DNA of 64,000 nucleotides from Craterostigma plantagineum (GCA_027422505.1 JAPQWV010000002.1:22018001-22082000), one strand, 5' to 3'; positions 1 through 11,849 are shown, numbered from the stretch's first letter. Translations and numbers: made by a program. Notes: generated from the sequence alone by a model not told the origin.

Positions 1-180
1 GACCATCGGCACTGATGCCGTCACAGTAAGTCCATGCCATAGTGGATGGCCTTGAAGGATAGACACGATAATGTCGTCTGGACACCGGAAGGTGGCCAGG
101 TCCAATTGGAAGTTCGTGTCGTGGACATTGAGGTATAAGGACTTCTCGTATATGTGATTATATGTTGGATAGCGATCCAT
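1..180 (-). CDS. Partial hypothetical ORF, possibly an extra ORF of copia-1
   Basis: An ORF opens with ATG at 180 on the minus strand and runs off the window edge, giving 60 codons without a stop. It contains the segments YLNVHDTNFQLDLATFR and HPLWHGLTVTASVPMV. From memory, the second resembles the LTASxxVPxxYxQQFW region of proteins that accompany some plant copia polyproteins outside gag-pol, but no search was possible. It lies on the same strand as copia-1 and 3' of its RNase H, which suits an additional 3' ORF of that element. It could also be the first exon of an unrelated gene. Function unknown. Confidence 0.35.
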   Translation of the reverse strand, partial: MDRYPTYNHIYEKSLYLNVHDTNFQLDLATFRCPDDIIVSILQGHPLWHGLTVTASVPMV

Positions 181-1940
181 CTGAAAAAATATAACAAATC
201 ATTAGTTCATAATTTTTGATATTAGTCGAGAATGAATTTAATTTCATCAAACTATAATATTGTATCAAGTCATGACATGTTTGATGAATTTTGGATTGAA
301 ATCGTATGATATGCATATAGGAATTTCGATTTTTAAAAAATGTAATGGCATGATGGTAATTTTGAGTTAAACACCCAACGCGTGAAAATAGTTTGAAAAT
401 TTTCTAAGTGTTTAATCGCGAGTAATGTCACTGTTCATGCCGAGAAATTTTTCGCTCGATAAAATTGATTTTCAAATTGATTTCCTATGCAATGATTTCA
501 ATTGCAATGACTCAGTTTATTTTTTCGATCGAGAAAATTTTATTCGCTAATGTTCGCTACAGAGTAAAAGACTTAGAAAAATTATCTAAGTGTTGAAGTT
601 GAAATCGAGACTGTAGTCGATCAATTTTATGATCGAGAAAAATTCCGTGTAAATTTACGATCGAGACATTATTTCTCATTTAAATTTACTATCGAGAAAT
701 TTCCTCGATTGAATAAAATTTTCGATTTGAAATTTGTCGAGCGGTATGTGATTTTCGATTGTAAGTAAAAAATTTTTTTCGCTGCGATATATTTCTATCG
801 AGAAATTAGTCAACGAAAGACTAAGTCAACCGTCGAAAATTTTCATTCAAGTAAGTCCTAGGCGGCGAATTTTACGATCGAAAAATTAAGCGTTGAAAAA
901 TTAATTTTTTCCCTGCGAAATTTTTACGACCAAAATCCAATTAACACGAAAATTCTATTTGCGATAGTAAGTTTTGCGCTCGATAATGTTTGCATCTAAA
1001 TTGTCTATTAAGTGCTTAAGTTTTTCGCTCACAGAAAATCCTAATTAGATTTCTCGATGGTAAGTAATTTTTCGGTCAAAATCATCTATCTTAACGACTA
1101 AATCAGATTTTTATCGATCGAGAACTAATTTGACACAAACAGTATCTCAATTGAATCGGAATTCAATTAAGATTGTTTTCGATCGACAAAGTTCTTCGAT
1201 ACCTTTAAACATTCAAACCCAGTTTTATCGAAACACAAATCTCAGTCGAAGATACGGATTTTCCGAAGATTTATACTACCAGATTCATCAAGAACATCGA
1301 AACTATATTAAGTGCAGGCATTAATCTCAGATAACACTCATAATCAAGCCTAAATCACTATAAAACAGTATACGATTTCTCAGTTTCGGAGAACAGACGG
1401 AAATCTAAACTTAAACATGCGAAAAACTTCAAAGAAACAGATGCTAACGACGTTAAACCACACGCAACTATCAACCTCATTTCTACCTTAAACAGACAAT
1501 TTTGAGTTGAAAATGAAAGGATTTGTGAGTGATTTGAACCGTCTGTGAAAGTTTTTCGCCAGAGAATTTTTTGCGATTTAGGGTTGCGTGAGAAAAAGTT
1601 TTTCGACTGACACAAAGATGAACTTTTATTACTCGCTGTAATTCAATGTTGGGTTTCCGATTTGACGTCTTGCGATTAAATGGGACAGGCCCATTACTAT
1701 TTGCGCTCGAGAAATTTTCGATTCGAAAATTGCTCTTCAGTTCAATTTTCTCGATCGCAAATTATCGCGGTAAATCAACAATTGTTCCCAACACTATCTT
1801 ACGATCGAGAAACTTATGATAGCGAATTAATTCTTATATCCAATTTCTCGATTGTAAGTGCTTCTAAAAATTTTCAGATTGATCCCTATTTCAAATAAAA
1901 TCACATTGTAAAGATTCCCCTGAGCATTCAAAATAAATGC
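181..1940. other. AT-rich non-coding spacer with repeated TCGAGAAA-like motifs
   Basis: There is no convincing gene here; the short ORFs have no recognisable content. The stretch is AT-rich and sprinkled with degenerate TCGAGAAA / TTTCTCGA words (near 438, 527, 632, 694, 798, 1708 and 1805). The same word style recurs at 10540-11065 in the leader of copia-1, so this spacer is probably part of the same or a related element. Confidence 0.5.
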
Positions 1941-2156
1941 AATTAACTCCCTGTATTTTCTGTGTAGTAACGTCTAGCTTCCCTGGCAGAGATTAAAAAA
2001 TCTGTACCACTTTAGAAAGAAAAACGTTAGAAATAATGGAGTTAATTTGGTCTGTGACTAGCTCCGTTCCTTGTAGTGTCGACGTCTGACTCCTTAATTT
2101 TGGTTGGAGGAATCTGAAACGCTTAGAGAAAAACGTCAAGAATATTTGGAGCTAGT
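1941..2156. repeat. Two tandem units, each closed by its own inverted repeat
   Basis: Unit 1 (1941-2047) starts AATTAACTCC and ends with its exact reverse complement GGAGTTAATT. Unit 2 (2057-2156) starts ACTAGCTCC and ends GGAGCTAGT, also exact. The units are degenerate copies of one another (shared CGTCT and TTAGA..AAAAACGT blocks), yet each keeps its own self-complementary ends, so the ends differ between units but match within each. Confidence 0.7.
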
Positions 2157-2170
2157 GCACTCTTTTTATA

Positions 2171-2187
2171 TTTGCTCCCCCTCAAAT
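2171..2187 (-). other. Polypurine-tract-like sequence
   Basis: Read on the minus strand this is ATTTGAGGGGGAGCAAA, very like the polypurine tract that primes plus-strand synthesis just before the 3' LTR of plant copia elements. No sequence matching the copia-1 LTR (11497-11827) follows it, so its role here is uncertain. Confidence 0.4.
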
Positions 2188-2390
2188 AATGCGCAAAAAT
2201 TGACTAAAAATGCAAGCATATGAAATCAATTCAATCTGTGAGCATATAACACACAATTTTGCCTAGTAAGCACATATACATGGTCCCCGAAACATCTACT
2301 AGAGGTATTGAGTGAGGGTAAGAGCAATGGGAAAAACTTTATCGCATTTAAACAATTCAGTACCAATGCAATTGAAAATTACATTTAGAA

Positions 2391-2540
2391 TGTGCGATAA
2401 TAAAATAATTTTGCATTTAATCAATTCAACGCATATGAAATATAACATTTCATGTCAAAATGTGCGATAATAAAATAATTTCGCATTTAGTCAATTCAAC
2501 GCATATGAAATATAACATTTCATGTCAAAATGTGTGATAT
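2391..2540. repeat. 70-bp tandem repeat
   Basis: Copies at 2391-2460 and 2461-2530 differ at only a few positions, and a third begins at 2531 (TGTGTGATAT). A more diverged relative is visible at 2340-2390 (ATCGCATTTAAACAATTCAG). It lies in the non-coding spacer 3' of the copia-1 polyprotein. Confidence 0.85.
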
Positions 2541-2984
2541 TTTTCCTTTCAAGATTTTTTTTTATAGTATGGGGTCAGATTATCTTGCTTTGATCAATCG
2601 TCACACCTAAAATTTTACGAGACATTTGAAAGAAGAAAATGCAAGTCATGTCATCAAACTAAAGTCCTAAGTTCATAGACTGGTCCATTTCGACAACTCT
2701 CACTAGGTTCGCTCTAGCACTCAATTATTTTTAACTTGGAATTTTAAATGAATTTACCTGTGATCGAGGCATTTTTATTCACCTAAGCGAGAGACCGTCG
2801 ATTGGAATCAAAGGGATGTAAGGGTTTTAGTTTGGCTAGGACTTAGAAGGGAAGGAATTTAGAGGAAAGTGAGCTTATTTCTTCGTCATCTTCCATTTCT
2901 ACGTCCGTCTCCTTTTGTTTTTCGGCGTCTTCTTTTTTTTTTCTCCATATTTTTCTTTTAAGAATTATCCCTTTTGATGCCATG

Positions 2985-3290
2985 CTCAAGCTGAAGCTCT
3001 TCTCCACGAGGCTATAGGAGATTATCGTAGGCGAAGTTCTTCTTGTTGATTCTTGGGCTGATACCGTGCTCCTCTCCTCTTAATCCCTAGAGAGGTTTCA
3101 GAGATTATCTATTTGGAAAAGTTCACGGTTATGGAATCCGTACCCGAGGCTGTGCTCCTCTTCTCGTTTCCCGATATAAGACCGGATTATCGTTGGAGAA
3201 GTTCACTTCGTGGTGCTCCTCTTCCCAGTCGTTCTGACGAGCCTACGAGATTATCGCTGGAGAAGTTCACATCAAGATCCATGCCACCTT
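2985..3290. repeat. Degenerate tandem repeat with a GATTATCG..GGAGAAGTTCAC core
   Basis: Four imperfect copies of the core lie near 3017, 3100, 3184 and 3249, alternating with GTGCTCCTC near 3067, 3150 and 3214, so the period is roughly 65-85 bp. The open frame across it (3113-3301) is probably a by-product of the repeat. Confidence 0.6.
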
Positions 3291-3301
3291 CTAAGAGATA
3301 G

Positions 3302-3990
3302 TCGGAAGGCAGGTTCCTTTGGTCTGATTTTTGCGCGTTGAGCAATGCCTTCTTTTGTTATCATCCTCCTTATTTTCTCCCCCTCCTTTTTTCGTTTGAA
3401 TAACCATCCGAAGAGTATAGAATACGGTTAAAGGCTGAGAATGAGATTCAACGGAATAAAAGGACGTCGGAGAAGGCTAAAGTTGGATGACTAAGGGCTA
3501 ATGAGTAAGAGGAAAAATTTTTTTATAAGGCCGATTGAGGAATAACCTAAGAGCCCTTATCATTTTCCTAACGATCTGAGTCAAGGTGAGTATGAAGCCA
3601 AGTGTCACTAGTTAAGACAAGCAATTGATGTGTGACTCACTCGAGAAATAGATCGAAGGAAAGAAAAATGAACAAGGCTTGAGACTCTCGTATGTATAGT
3701 GACTTTGTGTCTAGTGGAGCAACCTAATGACCTTTAGACACGAAAATGCGACTTAGACTGACAAAATAAGCAATTAAATCGATCGCATGTCGGGGTAAAA
3801 TTCTAACTGACTTTAGATCAAAACATCCTAAAGAATTTCTTCATCCCCCTATATTATAGGTATATGTATAGTATTTTTATATGTATTAAAATTTTTATTT
3901 ATTTATTAAATTCGCGCAAGATAAAGCATATAGACAAAGAAAACACAGCACAGAACATTTTGTAGCACATAAGATCTGGAAAAGCACGTA
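3302..3990. other. Non-coding region 3' of the copia-1 polyprotein
   Basis: No gene is seen. On the minus strand there are two purine-rich tracts: near 3370-3390 (GGAGGGGGAGAAAA) and near 3838-3856 (AGGGGGATGAAG). Either could have been the polypurine tract, but neither is followed by a match to the LTR at 11497-11827. Confidence 0.4.
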
Positions 3991-5656
3991 TTACGGAAGA
4001 TTCAACATGCCTAATTTTCCGACAAGGAATTGAAATCGTTTTTCATCCAATGCCTTGGTGAAAATGTCAGCTAGTTGGAACTCCGTGTTCACGAAATACA
4101 TATCTATGGTGCCTTTTTCTACACGATCTTTGATAAAGTGATATCTAATGTCTATGTGTTTTGTGCGTGAGTGATGAACAGGATTGCAAGTAATAGCGAT
4201 GGCACTTTGACTATCACTATATATGGGAATATTATTTAAATTGTACTCATAGTCGCGAAGCCGAGTCCGCATCCACAGCATCTGGGAGCAACAACAGGCG
4301 GCAGCCACCTATTCCGCTTTGGCCGTCGAAGTTGACACACAGTTCTTCTTTTTGGATGACCAGCAGACCAGCTTTTCGCCTAGAAATTGAGCACCACCGG
4401 ACGTGCTTTTCCTGTCCATTAGTCAACCTACATAATCAGCGTCAGTATAGCCTATAAGATTGAAGTTCGTACCCTTTGGATACCATAGTCCGAGGGTAGA
4501 AGTGCCCTTAAGGTAACACAGAATCCTTTTGACCGCGAGCATATGAGATTCTTTGGGATCGGCTTGAAAACGGGCACATAAGCAAGTAGCAAACATGATG
4601 TCTGGCCGGCTCGAAGTGAGGTACAGAAGAGATCCAATGATATTGCGATATAGTGTGACGTCGACCAGCTTTCCAGCGCGATCGGCATCCAACTTGCAGC
4701 TTGGTGACTATAGGAGTTCTAAGAGGCTTGCTCTGATCTTGATGGAATTTCTTCAGAATATCCTTGATGTATTTTGTCTGACTGATGAAAATCCCATCTT
4801 CGAGTTGCCTGACTTGTAGTCCTAAGAAGAACTGCATCTCTCCCATGTGACTCATCTCGAACTTATTTTTATTAGATCTCCAAACTTCATGCAAAGCCGC
4901 GGATTTGTTGATCCGAAGATGATATCGTCAACGTATACTTGAACGACCATCAGATCTTTGTCTTGCCATTTGATGAAGAGGGTTGTGTCTATCGTTCCTC
5001 GTATGAATCCAGATTTCACGAGGAATTTACTCAAGACATCGTACCAAGCACGTGGGGCGTGTTTTAGTCCATAGAGAGCTTTGTCCAATCGATAGACGTG
5101 AGATTTTCTTGATCAACGAAGCCTTCTGGCTGAGCGACGTAGACTTCTTCTTTTAACACGCCGTTGAGAAAGGCGGTCTTAACATTCATCTGATAGACTT
5201 TGAAGTCTTTGTGAGCCGCATAAGTCAGGAGAAGGCGGATAACTTCGATTCGGGCAACATGAGCATATGTCTCGTCGTAGTCGATGCATTCCTGTTGATT
5301 GTAGCCCTTCGCAACTAGCCTTGCTTTGTTTCGGATCATTCACCATCTTCATTCTACTTATTCTTGAATAACCATTTGGTTCCGATTATTGTTTTCCCAT
5401 GTGGATGGGGTACTAAGGTCCACACTTGAAGACGTTCGAATTTATGAATTCCTTCTTGCATCGCAATTATCCAATCCGGGTCTCGTAGTGCGTCTGCTTC
5501 TTTAGTAAGCTCATTTTGGCTTAAAAAGCACCTGAAAAGATTGAGCTGACCACGTGTCCTTACTCCGCTCGAAAGATCGCCAATTATCTGATCAACCGGA
5601 TGGGAACTAGTCCACTTGTGCTCATGCGGCAGGGCTGAGGAAGATACGTCAGCCAA
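3991..5656 (-). pseudogene. copia-1 reverse transcriptase and RNase H, broken
   Basis: The RT N-terminus (WTLVPHPHGK..GTKWLFK) is at 5656-5354. The next frames hold [13 protein letters not shown] and [10 protein letters not shown] (5339-5064), then [17 protein letters not shown] and the catalytic VYVDD (5088-4852), then the connection with QFFLGLQV (4894-4508) and GSLLYLTSSRPDI (4692-4423). RNase H follows at 4308-3991 with SDSQSAIAI and TKHIDIRYHFI. Each step sits in a different frame or is separated by a stop, showing many small indels. Family motifs are otherwise well kept, so decay is moderate. In a working element this would copy the RNA genome in the virus-like particle. Confidence 0.9.
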
Positions 5657-5664
5657 TTGTGGTT

Positions 5665-7131
5665 CTAGATTTTTCCAAATATCTCCGATTGTTCAATTAT
5701 TTGAGGAAGTTCCACTTCTGCACTTGGAACGATCGTCTCTGATGATTCTTCCTCATTAATCATTGTAGGTTCTTCGTTATTCTGTGGCAAATCTGAATCG
5801 GGTGAGGTAGGGACGTGAGAAGTACTAGGTACATTGGTCTCGTTAGGTGGAGAATCCACTATAGGTGTAGCATTGTGTGACCGATATACGGGCTCGAAGA
5901 GAGAGTCCAGATCGTCTAATGCGAGTCTTCTGACGTTGATTTCAAAGTTGTTGCCATCTTCTGTTGGTTTTTGTCCAACACACCAGCGAAAACAGGTTCT
6001 GAATGTTATATTCAGAAGTTATCTGGTTGGATACGGGTCCTGAACTGAGGTGTGCAGGAGCCATCGGGTTAAGCACGGGTCCTGGACTGACTTGACCAGA
6101 AACCATGTCCGCCACTTCGTGGAAAGTGACGTTGTAGCTTTCTTTGATTGTGTGGTTGGACTTGATATATACTCGGTACGCTTTCAAGGTTGAAGAATAC
6201 CTGACGAAAGTTGCTTCGAATGGTTTAGGGTCGAACTTGGCACGTTGCTCTCGGTCGTTCGCCACACACTTGCACCCGAAGACTTTAAAGAATGAAATAT
6301 TGGGTACTCTATATTTACAATCTCGTACGGAGTCTTGTTGAACCTTTTGTGAACCACCGTCCTGTTTTGAGTAAAACAAGCCGTATTAACTACTTCGGCC
6401 CACAGAAAATGTGGAAGTCCGGAATGTATGAGCATTGTCCGAGCTGCTTCCACTATGGTTCGGTTTTTCCTTTCAACATCCCCATTTTGTTGAGGTGTTT
6501 TTGCGGCTGAGAATTGTTGACTTATCCCAAGTTTCTGATAATATTCACTGAGACGTCTGTTCTTGAACTCAGTGTCATTGTCTGTTCGAATGACTTGGAT
6601 AGTCTGCTGCAGCAAGTTCTGGGTGGTGTTCACAAAATTAATGATCAAGTCACCGGTCTCATCTTTGGTTCGGATGAACTTTGTCCAAGTGTAGCGAGAG
6701 TAGTCATCGACGATCACTAGCATGTGCTTTCTTCCATTTATGCTCTGAGTCTGCATCGGCCCACAGAGATCCATGTGGATTAGTTCCAATGGTCGAGATG
6801 TAGACGCATGTTGCTTGACGTGATGGGATGCTTGCTTCATTTTTCCTAATTGGCATGTCGAACACTGATGCTCCCTTTGTAGTAGTATAGTTGGTAGACC
6901 ATGAACCAACTTTTTCGTAGAAAGACGTTGGAGAGCTTCCATATTCAGATGAGACAGTTGTTGATGCCATAAGTTGTTCCTCCGTAAATCAATCTGAGAT
7001 ATGAGGCATACAGCTTTCGAGGGCTGCACGGACGTCAGGTTGATCGTGTAAAGGTTTGATTTCCGAAGTCGATAGAGGAGTTCTGTGTCCTGACTGTCCA
7101 AAATTCTGCACCGGTCAGCATGAAAGACCAC
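5665..7131 (-). pseudogene. copia-1 integrase and linker, frameshifted
   Basis: At 7131-6184 the frame carries the pre-integrase zinc-binding segment (HLNMEALQRL, then CSTCQLGKMKQ) and the core with all three acidic positions in place: HMDLCGP, IRTDND and the E of NGDVERKNRT. Near 6300 a frameshift moves the C-terminal part (FFKVFGCKCV, FVRYSSTLKAYRVY) into the frame at 6379-5942. An acidic, Pro/Ser-rich linker follows at 5859-5665. Integrase would insert the element's cDNA into chromosomes; this copy is disrupted. Confidence 0.88.
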
Positions 7132-7152
7132 CTGGAACCCTTTGTCACAGAA

Positions 7153-7380
7153 CTAGCCTATGGTGAACAAGTTATGGCGGAGGCCTTCGACGTATGAGAC
7201 ATCTTTTATAATCAGATTCTTCAGAATGATATCCCCAAGTCCTAGAATCGGGGCTGAATCGTTGTTCCCAAATCCGACCTTGCCGTTTGGCTGGTCTTTG
7301 TAGTTGCTCAGCAGTTCTTGATTTCCCGTCATGTGTGTGGAGCAACCCGAGTCAAGGTACCACACATGATGGATCTGCAA
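7153..7380 (-). pseudogene. copia-1 aspartic protease segment
   Basis: The frame reads HVWYLDSGCSTHMTG; the DSG triad is the catalytic motif of copia proteases. It continues to GLRHNLFTIG and stops at a TAG near 7151-7153, where copia relatives usually have a glutamine (GQFCDKG); the frame resumes immediately afterwards. Single nonsense mutation, so pseudogene. Confidence 0.85.
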
Positions 7381-9293
7381 AAATAAATTAGAGAGCTTTA
7401 GGTACCCATTTAAACATGGGTCCTCTCAGATTAGCAGAAATTTTTTATTGTGATATAGTTCCTAAATTATTACTTGAGGGAGTTTTCATAACCCGAGCCA
7501 CTTTCGGAGAAGTGGGTTTGGGTTTGACCTCTTTAGGTGACTTGGCCTTTTCGGCTTTTGTCGTCCTAGGCGGAGATTTAGGAATCCATTTGGGTTGAAC
7601 CTTGCAGGGAAGGTTAATTTCAGCACGTACAAATGCTTTTCTACGTTTGGTTGAAAAGATCTTTTCTTGCTGTAATCTCCTAAGGTGCTTGGGGGATTTA
7701 ATCTCTACGGGATACCTTAGGTGAGTACAAGCATGTACAGCGCCATAAGCTTTCTTTATGGCTGGATCTTGTTTCCTACGAGTCTTCCTAGTGGCATTTG
7801 TTTCAGAATGAATAATTTTTGACGCAGAGCCTATTTCGAAGTTGTTGCTTCTAAAGGTGATCGGCTGAAGTGAACAAGTGATGCAATTATCTTAATAATA
7901 GCTCTTTTATTTTTACGAGTGTCTTTTATTGTAAGAGAAGGAGTAACATGCTCAAAAACATTTAAATCTAGTGGCTCCTTCTTTATCTTAGTGCTAGACA
8001 CTCTCGCCTTTGTTTTTAGTGCTGACGCTACGCTCCCTGTAGACGTAGGTAAAGGACAATTAGTCAACAGAATTATTTTTACAGTTTTTATCTTTCAAAG
8101 GCGATTTTCAATTTTCACGCTTTTAATAATAGCCTGATAGGTAGTTTGGGAGGACGAGGAAGCCTTGAGATTTTCCATCTCCTTAAAGAATTTTTTCTTT
8201 TCAGCTTCGAAATTCTCTCGTTCTCTATTTAGCTTTGCCCGTGACTCTTCTATCTGCTTTATGATAGGGGGTTTGTAGAGAGAATTTTTATAATTAACGG
8301 CTTTAACTTCCTCGTGGTGTGTTTGATATTTAGGAGGTAGAACTTGAACTAAATTGCAGACAGGTGTTAGAGAGTCTTTCCTATTTTTGTCTCTTTCATT
8401 TAGCTCTTTGTAGCAAAGGGGATCTCAGGCCCATGTGAGGTTTTTCTCATAGAGGAATCATAACTATTTTGGTACGTCGATTCTGTGAATTCTCTAAGAG
8501 ATGTTACTCCTAAACTCATGTTCTTAATATCGTATATTTCCTTTTTCTGTACAACCCGGGGGTTAGTGAAACCTATGCCTTCTATTGGATTATAGAACTC
8601 TATATCCTTGGGCTTATTCAAAAATATCGTCTGTTCGGATTGTCCCCTACGCGTAACTATATCATCTAGTTTTAGCATATAGTTTTTTGCGTTCCTCACC
8701 TAGGAGAGCATAATTATTTTCCACCGTTAGTTTAGCGGCTTGACAGGCGTCTAAATCCTTACTAAGCTCACTAATCTTAGCATTTGATGTTTCTAATTAT
8801 GCTTCTAAGTTAGTAATCTTAGAGGTAGCTTAGGTTATCCTACAATTTAAAATGGCTTTCTCGTTGAGATTTCTAAACAAGCAATTGTAGTTACTTGCTA
8901 GCCTATCTTCTAATTCCTTAATCTTTTCGCTCTGTTGTCCTAGTTAAGGTTGACTAGTCTCTCTAGAATGTAGGCTCTTAGTAAGTTCAACTATTTTTGC
9001 ACTAGAGCTCCTAAGTTCTAATTCGAGACTATTTATCTTCTCTTGTGATCTCGCAAGTTTATCCTCTACTTCCTTAATACTTTTCGCTCACGTTTCATGT
9101 TAGCATATTGTTTTTTATATGAATCTAACGTGGTCAATAATGTGGAAGAAGAGACTACCTCTTGTGACGAAGTGGATGCGTTATCGTCGTCCGTACGATT
9201 GGATGTTCTGGCGTCTGATTCACTGTCGAGACGGCCCATGAGAGCTAAATTCTCTTCTTCAGAACTCGACGTGTCGTCGATCCATTGGTCCTG
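7381..9293 (-). pseudogene. Decayed region between gag zinc knuckle and protease of copia-1
   Basis: Some plant copia elements have a long charged or coiled-coil segment here. After the stop at 9294-9296 the gag frame goes on as WIDDTSSSEEENLALMG, so gag originally ran further. Other readable pieces are at 8699-8400 (NPIEGIGFTNPRVVQKKE, close to the conserved GxGFxNP segment of related polyproteins) and 8067-7831. The rest is too mutated to follow. Confidence 0.6.
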
Positions 9294-10419
9294 TTAGGCC
9301 ATGAGAGCTACTCCGGGTTCCTTCTGTTTCGTCAATTGGAGCTTCCTGGAGTAGTAGGTGGCATCTCTCTTCTTCGGAAGAGTGCACTCTCTGGACAAGT
9401 GACCTGGCTTGCCACAGTTGAAGCATTTGTTAGCCTCCTTAGGATTCTTGACATCGGAGCTCTCTGGTGCACGTTCTTTGTTTTTAGAGCTTGTAGTCCG
9501 AAGTCGGTTGACTGAGTTTGAAGACTTCTTCTTGAAGTACTTCTTGCTCATCATTTGTCATATGAGAGCTAACTGCTTTCCTAGTGCTTTCAGATTTGGC
9601 TCAACGTCGGAGTCCGACTCTTCTTCCGACTCTGAAGGTGAAGGAGGCCTAACGGTCTTTTCCTTTCTTGATCTTGAGCTCCTCTTCTCCGAGACTAAGG
9701 CAACAGTGTCTTCGTTCTGTTTGCCTTTCTGCTCCTTGAGAATCTCGCTTATATCATCCTCATGCTGTGCGAGATTGTCAAACACGGCATGGACATCCAA
9801 CTCCTCTAAATCTTTATTTTGTCGAATCTGAGTGGATATTTTCTTCCATTCCGCGGGCAGAGAAGATAGAAATCTGATGTTTGTCTCCATGTTGGTCTTC
9901 GTGATCTCTATCTTCCTCATCTCGTTGAGAAGAGTGAGGTATCTTTGGTAGATCTCGTATAGACTCTCCTCAGTCTTCGCTTTGAAGGAGTCGTAAGCGG
10001 TGAGAATGTTCGCCTTTTTGGCCTTTATGCCAACTTCCGTCCTCTGCATCATCATATGCAGTTCATCCCACATTCTTTTTAGCCGATGAAAGGCTATCAA
10101 TCTGTCGGTATATGTCGTTGGGGATGCCCTGCATGATGGTGTTCATGGCTACTAGATCAGCCTTAGCTCGAGCCATCTCCTCGATTGTGTACTCCCTAGG
10201 CTCCTTCAGTCGCCTAGATGCAGGAATTTGAGGAGTTGCCGTTTCGTCACTGGGGACATGTACCCAAAACAGTGCGGGTCCCTCTTCTAGTGACTTCAGT
10301 AAATTCTCGGCTTGATCTTTTAGAGCAATGAAATTGAGGAAGCGGCCCATCCACACGGTATATTCGCCTCGTTGCAAAATCGGTGGATGGTTGTCATTCC
10401 CGAGCGAGTATGCATCCAT
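9294..10419 (-). pseudogene. copia-1 gag, with one frameshift and two in-frame stops
   Basis: It begins ATG at 10419 (MDAYSLGNDNHPPILQRGEY), a typical copia gag opening. Near 10080 a one-base shift moves from SLSSAKK into the frame with MWDELHMMMQRTEVG. The gag core runs to 9558, where a TGA interrupts; the same frame resumes at 9554 and reaches the CCHC knuckle CFNCGKPGHLSREC. A TAA at 9294-9296 follows, again with the frame continuing. Gag forms the particle and binds RNA. A leader of about 1 kb separates it from the primer site. Confidence 0.9.
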
Positions 10420-11477
10420 TTTGTTTTGTAGTTGAGTTGTTGAAGGATCTTCGTTAAGTGTTTTGAATGTCTGAAGATGATGTAATGTGTTTCACAAGTG
10501 ACAAAATTCGTTAGTAGCGTTTATTCGAAAAATAGATCGAGAATTATTTTCGATTCAATCTTTAAAGTTTGATCAAAAATAATTTCGTCGAAACATAATA
10601 TAGTGTGTAATGTTTACGTGCGAGATAGTATGTCGGTGAAATATTTTTCAAGCAAAATAAATTGCCCAAAATCGTTCAGTCGAGAAAAATTTCCGGATCG
10701 TGAATTTATTTCGATCGTAAAGAAACAGTACGTTAGTAAGTTTCTCGACAAGTCAAAATAAATCGGTTGACTGGAAAAGTTTCTCGCGTGTAAATGATTT
10801 TTAGCTTGGTCAAACTTTAAATGTCTAGCCGAAAATGTTTCTCGAGAGAGAGTTTTTACCCGTGCAAAGTCAAAATTGGTCTCCCTCGAAAACGATTTTC
10901 GCTAAATAATGCTCGAGAAATATTTCTAACTAAAATCGTTTCTAGTATTGACGATTTTAGCACCGACTTCTTATAATGACCGAGAAAAATTATCGCGCCA
11001 AGTTTTTTGATCGAGAAATTAATCCGACCGCAAAACCTAGCGAGAAAAATTAGAACGATCGAGAAAATCACATAATACGATTATCACAGATTCAGGCAAA
11101 AACAAGGAATTAGTCACTGAACTTTCAGGTAATTGCTCGCAATCGATTACTAACTACGCACGAACACGCAATTAAACACGTTACGAAGCACAATATGTCG
11201 AATTTGATCAAAATCAGAACGTGTTCTTCATGTTCTTCGCAACAGTAACCCACAAAATCGATTTAATCCAAACACGAAGTTCAAACAGCTACGGATTTGA
11301 TCGCAAGCAACATTTGACACTTAAGCGAGCACATGAACATAAAATTCAAGTCAATTAGGCACAGAATTATGCTATTGGACCGAAAACAGATTTCGCGCGC
11401 AAACTGTTCTTCGATGAACAGTGAACAAAATTAAATTTTCAAACCAAATCTAACAATTTTTGATCCAAAACAGAACG
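10420..11477 (-). other. Untranslated leader of copia-1
   Basis: About 1.05 kb between the gag start and the primer site without coding content. It is rich in CGAGAAA words (for example near 10680, 10911, 10980, 11010, 11040 and 11058), resembling 181-1940. Confidence 0.6.
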
Positions 11478-11494
11478 AATCTGCTTTGATACCA
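11478..11494 (-). other. Primer binding site of copia-1
   Basis: Minus-strand TGGTATCAAAGCAGATT starts two bases inside the LTR end. It matches the form complementary to the 3' end of plant initiator-methionine tRNA (TGGTATCARAGC), with an A at the position that is often G. Confidence 0.85.
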
Positions 11495-11496
11495 AT

Positions 11497-11827
11497 TGTT
11501 AGGTCCTACGATTAACAACTCTAAGATCCTAGGCAAGAATTCAAAGTAATTCGATGATAATGATAATCAATAAGATTCGATCGAAAAACTCATTTGAAGA
11601 ACGAGAGAGAGAAATCGATTAGAGTGGGAAAGTTAATGTCGTTTCTCTCTCTAGAAATTGAATTGCAAGCCTTTCGGATCAATCTTCAAAACTTTCTCTA
11701 TTCAGCTTAATTGATTTACATGTATTTATACCAAACAAACTTGGTATAAATATCAAACTAGTCCTAGTCTAAGGACTACTATACAAAACGCCCCTAATTA
11801 CAAGGACAACTAATAATATCGAGCACA
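11497..11827 (-). repeat. 5' LTR of copia-1 (331 bp)
   Basis: On the plus strand it runs TGTTAGG...GAGCACA, i.e. TG...CA ends, and it abuts the primer site. The minus strand has a TATA box (TATAAATA, 11730-11723). A perfect 12-bp inverted repeat puts a second TATAAATA on the plus strand at 11745-11752, so the core could fire both ways. No partner LTR was found in the window. Confidence 0.75.
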
Positions 11828-11849
11828 ATTTAATGTATACTCTACACTC

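Larger units (their letters stand above)
3991..11827 (-). mobile_element. Ty1/copia retrotransposon, degenerate (copia-1)
   Basis: On the minus strand the order is LTR (11827-11497), tRNA-iMet-type primer site, about 1 kb of leader, gag with a CCHC knuckle, a long spacer, protease, integrase, reverse transcriptase and RNase H, i.e. the copia order. The reading frame is broken by several stops and shifts, so it cannot make a polyprotein. The left end is undetermined: no partner LTR was found, and the element may continue past position 1 if the ORF at 180-1 belongs to it. The listed span is only the part supported by coding domains, leader and LTR. Confidence 0.85.

Noticed and set aside
3838..3856. 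Purine tract as the start of a copia-1 3' LTR
   Set aside because: The sequence beyond it does not match the LTR at 11497-11827.
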